8,824 bases of DNA from Bifidobacteriaceae bacterium (GTDB taxonomy: Bacteria; Actinomycetota; Actinomycetes; Actinomycetales; WQXJ01), in assembly GCA_031258055.1 (NCBI GenBank), contig JAIRNM010000186.1:1-8824 (forward strand), in the 5' to 3' direction. This document shows positions 1-4,996 of this stretch, piece by piece. Below the pieces are notes generated by a model. That model did no database searches, was not told where the DNA came from, and saw nothing but the letters and a program-made list of their open reading frames with translations. The position numbers and the translations under genes were made by a program. Within the stretch, counting starts at the first letter, position 1. Every line of letters begins with the position of its first letter.

Positions 1-174
1 CCGGTGATTGCCTTGGCCGATGGCGCCGCCTTCTTCGGGCCGGTCTTCTCCCGCGCCCCCAAGGGTGCCGCAGCCGGTCAGGTCTGGGACGGCTGCGTTG
101 CTTTGGCTTCTCACCCAGATTTCTTCGAGTTGAAGCGATCCCGCCCCGGCTCAGTGGGCCCGGTCTTCACCTAA
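1..174 (+). CDS. 3' end of a DsbA-family (Rv2466c-like) mycothiol-dependent oxidoreductase
   Basis: Frame 1 is open from the window edge to a TAA at 172-174, giving 57 residues of a C-terminus; the start lies outside. The peptide contains DGAAFFGPVFSRAPKG, then AGQVWDGCVALASHPDFF and ELKRSRPG. This resembles the C-terminus of the actinobacterial thioredoxin-fold family that includes M. tuberculosis Rv2466c, a mycothiol-dependent nitroreductase/reductase with a DsbA-like fold and an N-terminal CxxC-type active site, which is not visible here. Known context supports the call: Rv2466c adjoins rpiB (Rv2465c) in mycobacteria, and an rpiB of that type lies 1.7 kb away here. The orientation differs, since the two genes converge and an ATPase gene sits between them. 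Identification is by remembered family sequence, so it is fairly but not fully sure. Confidence 0.72.
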   Translation, partial: PVIALADGAAFFGPVFSRAPKGAAAGQVWDGCVALASHPDFFELKRSRPGSVGPVFT

Positions 175-194
175 CCGCCCCCAGGTGTACGTAG

Positions 195-239
195 ACGCAA
201 GTACTGGCCGAAAACCGCCAGTACTTACACTTAGGGACC
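195..239 (+). repeat. 45-bp hairpin repeat, copy A
   Basis: This 45-bp stretch is identical to 332-376, with a period of 137 bp. It contains a perfect 10-bp inverted repeat, AAGTACTGGC (199-208) and GCCAGTACTT (217-226), around the 8-nt loop CGAAAACC. It begins 20 bp after the stop of the upstream oxidoreductase gene. No T-run follows, so it is not a classical terminator. Together with copy B it brackets the 28-bp core at 272-299. Confidence 0.9.
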
Positions 240-257
240 ACCCAGCCGGTCGGCCCT

Positions 258-370
258 AAACGACCGCAGCGCGCTGACCAGGCACGATGCCGTGGAGCCA
301 AGATGACGGCACCGGCCACAAGTGACCCTAAACGCAAGTACTGGCCGAAAACCGCCAGTACTTACACTTA
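258..370 (+). repeat. Long diverged direct repeat, left copy (contains the 28-bp core at 272-299)
   Basis: This segment aligns without gaps to 1758-1870 at an offset of exactly 1500 bp; I count 83 of 113 identical positions by hand. The best-conserved part is 266-302: GCAGCGCGCTGACC, four variable bases, then ACGATGCCGTGG and GCCAAG. The right part includes hairpin copy B. The two copies flank the ATPase gene 421-1731. The 28-bp core (272-299) recurs inverted at 4419-4446. Confidence 0.8.
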
Positions 371-376
371 GGGACC
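332..376 (+). repeat. 45-bp hairpin repeat, copy B
   Basis: This is identical to 195-239. The arms are AAGTACTGGC (336-345) and GCCAGTACTT (354-363) with loop 346-353. Here the palindrome extends outward: 326-345 pairs with 354-373 at 17 of 20 positions, with CCCTAA and TTAGGG at the outer ends. It ends 44 bp before the ATPase start codon, so it could act in the ATPase leader or promoter region, for example as an operator or an mRNA structure. That role is inference. Confidence 0.88.
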
Positions 377-420
377 CCCGGCCGGGCCTGGACGGTTAGC
401 TAAGAATGGTATTGTGAAGC

Positions 421-1731
421 GTGCCAGAAACGCCTCACGAATTGACTCAGAACGGTATTATAAAGCCTATTGGCCAGGGAGATTATCTAGACCGGGTGAT
501 CGACTCCGAATTGGCTGAGGTCTTCCCCCACCTCGGCGCTGTGGCAATTGAGGGCGCCAAGGGCGTGGGGAAGACGACCACCGCCGAACGCCTCGCCCGG
601 CGAGTCCTGCGCTTGGACCAGGGACCCGATTCTGATCTGCTTCGGGCCGACCCGGGGATACTGGCTCGTCCTCCGTTCCCGATTCTGCTCGATGAGTGGC
701 AACGCTACCGGCCGAGCTGGGATCTTGTCCGGCGGGCGGTTGACGCGGATCCTTCCGGGGGCCGGTACCTCCTAACCGGCAGTGCCGCCCCGCGCGGCCT
801 GCCGGTCCATTCCGGCGCGGGGTGGATCGAGTCGCTGCGCTTGCGCCCTCTCACCTTGCCGGAACGCGGCCTGGAGGCACCAACGGTCTCACTGCGGGCG
901 CTCCTTGAAGGCGGGGCGGGTATTGGTGGGGCCACCAGTGTCGGCTTGCCGCAGTATGTCCACGAGATCGTGGCTTCCGGCCTGCCCGGGGTCAGGCGGC
1001 TGCCGCCGCGGTCACGGCGCCTAAGACTTGGTAGCTATTTGCGGCGTGCGGTGAGCCACGAACTGGTCGAAGAGGGCATCCTTGGGCGCCAGCCTGCCCG
1101 CATGATGAACTGGCTCAAGGCCTACGCCGCCGCCACGGCTACGACAGCCTCCTGGAACGCGATCGCCCGCGCGGCTTCCCCCGGACAGGCGGACCCAGTG
1201 CCGCGCGCCACGGCTGAACGGTACCGTGACGCGCTTAGTCAACTGTTCTTGCTAGACGAGGTCCCAGCCTGGAGTCCGCGCCAGTCGTTCGCCGCTTTGG
1301 CAACCGCGCCGAAGCACTTCCTGGCCGACCCGGCGTTCGCCGCCCACCTTCTAGAGCTGGATGAGACACGCCTAGTCGAGCCGGTTTCCGCCGGAGGGGA
1401 CGGCGCCGTCCTGGGGCTGCTGTTCGAGGCCCTGGCGGCCTTGTCGGTTGTCGTGTTCGCGCAGGGGGCTGAGGCGCAGGTGGGGCATCTACGCACGGCG
1501 GGAGGCGAACACGAGGTTGACTTCATGGTCAGGCGGCCGGGCGGCGCGGTGGTCGCGGTCGAGGCAAAGCTCACCGCTGCCCCTGACGCAGCTGATGCGC
1601 GGCACCTAGAGTGGTTGGCCGCGCGGATGGGCGCCGAACTCACGGACAGGGTCATCCTGACCACCGGACCCTATGCCTACCGGCGCGGCGATGGAATAGC
1701 CGTCGTTCCACTGGCACTGTTCGGCCCGTGA
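421..1731 (+). CDS. AAA_14/DUF4143-type P-loop ATPase with PD-(D/E)xK-like C-terminal domain
   Basis: This 436-residue protein has the usual length and layout of the 'ATP-binding protein, DUF4143' family. The N-terminal P-loop domain carries Walker A GAKGVGKTT (45-53), Walker B ILLDEWQ (88-94) and sensor-1 LLTGSA (117-122). A middle region (about 200-350) matches the DUF4143 helical part. The C-terminal part has the nuclease-like signature GEHEVDF (E365, D367) followed by VEAK (E381, K383). No signal peptide or membrane span is visible, so it is probably cytosolic. The family is widespread, often mobile or strain-specific, and poorly understood; DNA binding or cleavage is only suggested by the fold. 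The start is GTG at 421; an in-frame stop lies just upstream and there is no strong Shine-Dalgarno. The gene stands alone between two diverged direct repeats (258-370, 1758-1870) and appears to separate an Rv2466c-like gene from rpiB. Confidence 0.85.
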   Translation: MPETPHELTQNGIIKPIGQGDYLDRVIDSELAEVFPHLGAVAIEGAKGVGKTTTAERLARRVLRLDQGPDSDLLRADPGILARPPFPILLDEWQRYRPSWDLVRRAVDADPSGGRYLLTGSAAPRGLPVHSGAGWIESLRLRPLTLPERGLEAPTVSLRALLEGGAGIGGATSVGLPQYVHEIVASGLPGVRRLPPRSRRLRLGSYLRRAVSHELVEEGILGRQPARMMNWLKAYAAATATTASWNAIARAASPGQADPVPRATAERYRDALSQLFLLDEVPAWSPRQSFAALATAPKHFLADPAFAAHLLELDETRLVEPVSAGGDGAVLGLLFEALAALSVVVFAQGAEAQVGHLRTAGGEHEVDFMVRRPGGAVVAVEAKLTAAPDAADARHLEWLAARMGAELTDRVILTTGPYAYRRGDGIAVVPLALFGP

Positions 1732-1738
1732 CCGGGCC
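1723..1738 (+). other. Small GC-rich hairpin spanning the ATPase stop codon
   Basis: GGCCCG (1723-1728) and CGGGCC (1733-1738) form a perfect 6-bp stem, with the TGA stop in the 4-nt loop. There is no T-tract. It may help mRNA stability or weak termination, or may be chance in GC-rich DNA. The M13 peptidase stop (4386-4388) also lies within a hairpin arm. Confidence 0.4.
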
Positions 1739-1757
1739 AGCCAGCCCCGGCGCTTCG

Positions 1758-1870
1758 AAACGGCGGCAGCGCGCTGACCTGCGACGATGCCGTGGGGCCA
1801 AGTGGGCGGCATCGGCGGCGGGTGTGCCTAACTACAAGGAGTGGGCGAAAACCCTGACTTGTTGCATTTA
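1758..1870 (+). repeat. Long diverged direct repeat, right copy (core at 1772-1799)
   Basis: This is the partner of 258-370. The core (1772-1799) matches the left core at 24 of 28 positions and the inverted third core (4419-4446) at 26 of 28. Downstream, the loop string CGAAAACC is retained (1846-1853), but the 10-bp arms seen at 336-363 have decayed (GAGTGGG and CTGACTTG in their place). This right copy therefore looks like a degenerate relative without an intact hairpin. It starts 27 bp after the ATPase stop. Confidence 0.78.
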
Positions 1871-1887
1871 AGCCGCGGGCCGAGCCT

Positions 1888-1908
1888 TCGTCGCCCGAGC
1901 GGCGATGA
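1888..1908 (-). terminator. Possible hairpin terminator at the end of rpiB
   Basis: TCGTCGCC (1888-1895) and GGCGATGA (1901-1908) pair at 7 of 8 positions around a 5-nt loop, directly after the rpiB stop codon (1910-1912, read on the minus strand). No clear U-tract follows. It could serve both rpiB and the convergent ATPase transcript. The call rests on structure and position only. Confidence 0.4.
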
Positions 1909-1909
1909 G

Positions 1910-2365
1910 TCAGCGGTAGACGAGGGCTTCGTATTCGCTCAGCTGGTCGACTCGGCGCTGATGGCGTTCGTCGCCTGAGAACGGTTCGGTGATGAAGGCT
2001 TCGATTATGGCGATGGCCTCGGCGGTAGTGTGTTCGCGAGCTCCTAACCCGGCGACGTTGGCGTCGTTGTGCTGGCGCGACAGGCGGGCGGTGCGCACGG
2101 ACCAGACAAGGGCGGCGCGCACGCCGCGGACTTTGTTGGTCGCCATCTGTTCACCGTTGCCAGAGCCGCCGATCACCACACCGAGCGAGCCTGGGTCGTT
2201 CACCACCGCTTCGCCAGCGTCAAAGCAGAAGGCGGGGTAGTCGTCGGCTGGATCATATTCAAGGGCGCCATGGTCTATGACGGCGTGGCCGACCTCAGCC
2301 AAATGGTCATGCAAAGCCCGTTTCAACTCGAAGCCAGCGTGGTCAGAAGCCAGGTGAATGCGCAC
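1910..2365 (-). CDS. rpiB: Ribose-5-phosphate isomerase B (RpiB/LacA_LacB family)
   Basis: This 151-residue cytosolic enzyme interconverts ribulose 5-phosphate and ribose 5-phosphate in the pentose phosphate pathway. Family hallmarks visible are ASDHAGFELK at 6-15, the DDYPAF stretch at 41-46, GGSGNGEQMATNKV at 66-79 and RQHNDAN at 97-103, with R110 and the HQRR pair (134-137) as likely phosphate contacts. The active-site loop has Ser-Gly-Asn-Gly-Glu rather than the Cys of E. coli RpiB. This matches the mycobacterial type, in which the glutamate (E72 here) is the proposed base. The length is typical and the frame intact. The start is GTG at 2363-2365; an in-frame TAA lies about 20 bp upstream and no convincing Shine-Dalgarno is seen, so a leaderless transcript is possible. 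The gene is divergent from the M13 peptidase gene. Confidence 0.95.
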   Translation of the reverse strand: MRIHLASDHAGFELKRALHDHLAEVGHAVIDHGALEYDPADDYPAFCFDAGEAVVNDPGSLGVVIGGSGNGEQMATNKVRGVRAALVWSVRTARLSRQHNDANVAGLGAREHTTAEAIAIIEAFITEPFSGDERHQRRVDQLSEYEALVYR

Positions 2366-2396
2366 ACCATCATGATACGGGCCTTAAGCTGGGGAG
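2366..2396. promoter_or_regulatory. 31-bp divergent intergenic gap with start signals of rpiB and the M13 peptidase
   Basis: Only 31 bp separate the two divergent start codons, so promoter elements must reach into the opposing coding sequences or the genes must be leaderless. On the minus strand TATCAT (2377-2372) is a possible -10 close to the rpiB GTG. On the plus strand GGGGAG lies only about one base before the peptidase ATG, too close for a normal ribosome-binding site. No good -35 is evident. All element assignments here are tentative. Confidence 0.35.
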
Positions 2397-4388
2397 ATGG
2401 CTCAATCAGGGATTGTCACAAGTAACTTTGACCGTTCGTTGTGCCCGGCGGACGACCTCTATCGCTATGTCAACGGCGCCTGGCTGGACACTTTCGAGAT
2501 TCCGCCTGATCGCGCTGCGGACGGCGCTTTTCGGGAACTGCGCGATGAAGCGGAAGCCCAAACCCGCCAGATCATTGAGGAGCAGCCGCCGGACAGCCTG
2601 ATCGGCGCCCTGTACACCAGTTTCATGGATGAGGACCGGGTTGACGCGCTCGGCGCCCGGCCGCTTCTGGGGGAACTGGAGGAGGTCCAGGCGGCGCCGG
2701 GGGCGGAGGCCTTGGCCCGGGTGATGGGTGGGCTGTCTCGTGGCGGCATCGGCGACGTGGTTGGCTTGTATGTTGACACCGACCCGGGGGCGCCGGACCG
2801 GTACGTCCTCAACCTGCACCAGGCCGGGCTGGGGCTGCCGGACGAGGCCTACTACCGCGAGGAGCAGCACGCGAAGATCGCCGCCGCCTATCAGGAGCAC
2901 ATCGCCCGTATGTTTGCCCTGGTTGGACAGAGTTTGCCCGATGCCGCCGGGTTGCCGTTCTGGCGCAGTGGCCCCGATGAGGTGGCGGAGAGAGTTTACG
3001 AACTGGAAAAGCGGTTGGCGGCGGCCCATTGGGATGTGGTGAAGGATCGTGACGCCACCGCCACCTACAATCCGATGACCTTCGCTGGCCTGGTCAAGCT
3101 GGCGCCAAGCTTCCCTTGGGAGGAATGGGCTGCGGCAATCGACGGTCCGGCCAATAGCCGCGTTAGCTGGGACGCGCTGGTGTTGATGGAGCCGTCGTAT
3201 GTCGAAGCGCTCGCCGTCGCTTGGCGCGATGTGCCGCTGGCGGACTGGAAAGCTTGGGCGGCCTGGCGCGTCATCTCGGCGCGAGCCCCCTTGTTGAGCA
3301 ACGAACTGGTCGAGGCCGCCTTCGATTTCACCGGCCGGACCCTTCAGGGTTCTGAGCGCCTGCGCGACCGCTGGAAGCGGGGCGTGTCGCTGGTTGACTC
3401 CTATCTCGGTGAGTTGGTGGGCCGGTTCTATGTGGAACGCCATTTCCCGCCTAGCCACAAGGCCCGAATGGTCGCACTGGTTGACAATCTGATTGAGGCT
3501 TACCGCCAGTCGATTAGTGGGCTCGACTGGTTGAGTGAGGAAACCAAAGCCAAGGCGCTTGACAAACTAGCGGCCTTCAATCCGAAGATCGGCTACCCGG
3601 ACAAATGGCGCGACTATTCCGGGCTGCGTCTTAGCCCGGCCGACCTAGTCGCCAACGTGCGGGCCGCACAGGCTCACGAAACCGACCGTGAACTGCGCAA
3701 ATTGGGCGGTCCGGTTGATCGGTCCGAATGGTTCATGAACCCGCAGACGGTCAATGCCTACTACAACCCTGGGATGAATGAGATCGTCTTCCCGGCTGCC
3801 ATCTTGCGGCCGCCGTTCTTTGATATCGAAGCCGAAGACGCCGCCAACTACGGCGGGATCGGGGCGGTGATCGGCCATGAGATAGGCCACGGATTCGACG
3901 ATCAGGGTTCCAAATACGATGGCCAAGGTCGCTTAGTTGATTGGTGGACTGAGGCCGACCGCCAGGCTTTCGAGGAACGCACCAAAGCCTTGATCGCGCA
4001 ATACGACGCCTTCGCCCTTGACCTCCCGGAAGGCCCTAAGCACGTCAACGGTGCGCTGACGATTGGTGAGAACATCGGTGACCTGGGCGGCCTGGCGATC
4101 GCTTGGAAGGCTTATCACATCGCCCTTGCCAGCCAGGGGCTCGCCGAAGGTGAAGACATTGATGGCTTCAGCCCCGGCGAACGCTTCTTCTACGGTTGGG
4201 CACAGTGTTGGCGCCAGAAAACGCGCCCCCAACAAGCCGAAATGCTTTTAGCGGTCGATCCGCATTCGCCGCCCGAGTTCCGCTGCAACGGCGTGGTTTC
4301 CAACCTGGAGCCGTTCGACGCAGTCTTCGCCGTCAAGGCAGGCGACCGCCTCTACCTGCCACCGTCGGAGCGTGTCACCATCTGGTGA
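2397..4388 (+). CDS. M13-family zinc metallopeptidase (PepO/Zmp1-like)
   Basis: This 663-residue neprilysin-family endopeptidase has a complete M13 active site: the zinc motif HEIGH (494-498), third ligand and support in GENIGDLGG (E558, D562), the substrate-binding NAYYNP motif (453-458), and the C-terminal DPHSPPEFR and final Trp typical of the family. The N-terminal PADDLYRYVNGAWLDTFEIP is the usual M13_N opening. Its length equals that of M. tuberculosis Zmp1. No signal peptide or transmembrane segment is seen, so it is either cytosolic or exported by a non-classical route, as discussed for Zmp1. It likely cleaves short peptides. The ATG at 2397 is kept because the conserved domain begins within about 17 residues and no better start exists. 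The TGA stop lies inside the left arm of a hairpin repeat (4384-4416). Confidence 0.95.
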   Translation: MAQSGIVTSNFDRSLCPADDLYRYVNGAWLDTFEIPPDRAADGAFRELRDEAEAQTRQIIEEQPPDSLIGALYTSFMDEDRVDALGARPLLGELEEVQAAPGAEALARVMGGLSRGGIGDVVGLYVDTDPGAPDRYVLNLHQAGLGLPDEAYYREEQHAKIAAAYQEHIARMFALVGQSLPDAAGLPFWRSGPDEVAERVYELEKRLAAAHWDVVKDRDATATYNPMTFAGLVKLAPSFPWEEWAAAIDGPANSRVSWDALVLMEPSYVEALAVAWRDVPLADWKAWAAWRVISARAPLLSNELVEAAFDFTGRTLQGSERLRDRWKRGVSLVDSYLGELVGRFYVERHFPPSHKARMVALVDNLIEAYRQSISGLDWLSEETKAKALDKLAAFNPKIGYPDKWRDYSGLRLSPADLVANVRAAQAHETDRELRKLGGPVDRSEWFMNPQTVNAYYNPGMNEIVFPAAILRPPFFDIEAEDAANYGGIGAVIGHEIGHGFDDQGSKYDGQGRLVDWWTEADRQAFEERTKALIAQYDAFALDLPEGPKHVNGALTIGENIGDLGGLAIAWKAYHIALASQGLAEGEDIDGFSPGERFFYGWAQCWRQKTRPQQAEMLLAVDPHSPPEFRCNGVVSNLEPFDAVFAVKAGDRLYLPPSERVTIW

Positions 4389-4416
4389 GCCACGGGGACG
4401 GACTCGGTGGCTCACC
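4384..4416 (+). repeat. Hairpin repeat of the second type, copy 1 (overlaps the M13 stop)
   Basis: GGTGAGCCAC (4384-4393) and GTGGCTCACC (4407-4416) form a perfect 10-bp stem with a 13-nt loop. The 23 bp at 4394-4416 are repeated exactly at 4458-4480. The peptidase stop TGA (4386-4388) is part of the left arm. It may act as a transcript end for the peptidase, but it lacks a T-tract and is one of a pair flanking the core at 4419-4446. Confidence 0.85.
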
Positions 4417-4418
4417 CC

Positions 4419-4446
4419 GGCCCCACGGCATCGTCCGAGGTCAGCG
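4419..4446 (-). repeat. Inverted third copy of the 28-bp core
   Basis: Read on the minus strand this is CGCTGACC, then TCGG, then ACGATGCCGTGG and GGCC. It matches the core at 1772-1799 at 26 of 28 positions. It sits tightly between two matching hairpins (4384-4416, 4448-4480), mirroring the hairpin-core-hairpin arrangement at 195-376. Relative to the minus-strand ATPase remnant it lies downstream in the same sense, as the core at 1772 does relative to the intact ATPase. Confidence 0.82.
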
Positions 4447-4447
4447 G

Positions 4448-4480
4448 GGTGGGCCAGGGGGACGGACTCGGTGGCTCACC
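4448..4480 (+). repeat. Hairpin repeat of the second type, copy 2
   Basis: GGTGGGCCA (4448-4456) pairs with TGGCTCACC (4472-4480), with one G-U position in RNA. The last 23 bp are identical to 4394-4416, a period of 64 bp. Read on the minus strand, its outer end supplies the TGA (4478-4476) that stops the ATPase remnant. Confidence 0.82.
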
Positions 4481-4710
4481 GCCGCAGGGCGGAAGGTGAG
4501 ACAGGAACCTCAATGTGGCGGCCACCTAACAGGGTGGCCAACTCGCCGACGAACCTTTTCGCGTTCGAGCCCGTGACATATAGGTCTATCCGCCCACGCA
4601 GGTGAAGGCTGTTTAGCGCGCTCGAATTGGTCTGCTTCCTGAACTTCGTCGAGGAAGACGTAGGTCATCTCATCAGGTCTTTGCCGCTCAACCTGAGTAC
4701 TGTCTGCACG
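4476..4710 (-). pseudogene. Frameshifted remnant of a second AAA_14-superfamily ATPase
   Basis: Minus-strand translation shows two consecutive family motifs in different frames. The first frame (4710 to about 4621) reads ERQRPDEMTYVFLDEVQ and then EADQFE, a Walker B (YVFLDEVQ). From 4619 the next frame reads ALNSLHLRGRIDLYVTGSN, then AKRFVGELATLLGGRHIEV, the sensor-1 TGSNAK segment and the following 'ELAT.L.GR..E' stretch typical of these ATPases, ending at TGA 4478-4476. A shift of one extra (or two missing) bases at about 4620 separates them. No Walker A is recognisable upstream, and the DUF4143 and nuclease-like parts are absent. So this is a central fragment only. It belongs to the TGSNAK subgroup, not the subgroup of the intact ATPase at 421-1731, and so is not a recent copy of it. 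Confidence 0.82.
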
Positions 4711-4817
4711 TCATGTGCCCGGTCAGTCAGCGGCTGGGACCAGCGGCTCCTCCGCTTGGCCGAACTTTGGCCCTCAGACGCCGCCGCTCTCTTTGGCCGC
4801 ACTGTCGATGATCGGGC

Positions 4818-4862
4818 AACTGGCACCTCAACGTGGTGGCCGACGTCATCCCGCGCCAAGTC
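4818..4862 (-). pseudogene. Possible further scrap of an AAA_14-type ATPase
   Basis: The minus strand encodes DLARDDVGHHVEVPV, which lines up with ELATLLGGRHIEVPV in the remnant at 4476-4710. At the DNA level I count about 20 of 29 matching bases around the HVEVPV/HIEVPV codons. It lies upstream of the Walker B piece on the same strand, so a tandem remnant would be needed. The match is short and may be chance. Confidence 0.3.
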
Positions 4863-4881
4863 GCAGGATCTCCGGATGACG
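4844..4881 (-). repeat. Palindromic element just after the surface-protein stop (REP-like or terminator)
   Basis: CGTCATCC (4844-4851) and GGATGACG (4874-4881) are a perfect 8-bp inverted repeat, starting 8 bp beyond the stop of the LPFTG protein. Between them lies a nested pair, ATCCTGCG and CGCGGGAT on the minus strand. The CGTCATCC...GGATGACG pattern resembles intergenic palindromes seen in many bacteria. Lacking a T-tract, it could still be the 3' end signal of the large gene. It overlaps the possible ATPase scrap. Confidence 0.5.
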
Positions 4882-4888
4882 GGGACGA

Positions 4889-4996
4889 CTAGATCCGGCG
4901 TCTGCGGGCGGCCAAGATCATCGCCGCGCCCACCGGCAGCAGGACGCATCCAGTGAAGACCACCGCTCCCAGGCCGATGGCTCCGGTGAACGGCAG
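4889..4996 (-). other. LPxTG-type cell-wall sorting signal
   Basis: LPFTG (residues 1277-1281 of the visible protein) is followed by a hydrophobic span of about 24 residues and the basic tail RRRRI before the TAG stop. This is the canonical three-part signal for sortase: cleavage between Thr and Gly, then linkage to the peptidoglycan precursor. Confidence 0.93.

Larger units (their letters stand above)
4389..4888. other. Gene-free region of 500 bp with repeats and ATPase remnants
   Basis: No intact gene is supported here. From left to right the region holds a hairpin, the inverted 28-bp core, a second matching hairpin, a frameshifted minus-strand ATPase remnant, about 110 bp (4711-4817) in which I recognise nothing, a possible second ATPase scrap, and a palindrome downstream of the surface-protein stop. 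The open frames crossing it on both strands show no coherent protein similarity over their full length. Confidence 0.7.

Noticed and set aside
199..226. Classical rho-independent terminator for the upstream oxidoreductase gene
   Set aside because: The stem is good but no T-run follows, and an identical copy lies just ahead of the next gene, so a repeat element explains it better.
195..376. CRISPR array
   Set aside because: There are only two repeats, with a 92-bp gap holding a separately repeated core, and no cas genes. The spacing and structure do not fit.
2406..3458. Long minus-strand open frame (350 residues) opposite the M13 peptidase
   Set aside because: It is a GC-rich shadow of a gene with every M13 motif intact; its own translation shows no recognisable domain.
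4196..4605. Plus-strand open frames running past the M13 stop into the repeat region
   Set aside because: They overlap the peptidase in another frame or merely read through the hairpin repeats; no recognisable protein content.
4665..4949. Minus-strand 94-residue open frame as a real small gene
   Set aside because: It overlaps the end of the surface-protein gene and crosses the ATPase remnant out of frame; only a short internal stretch has any similarity.
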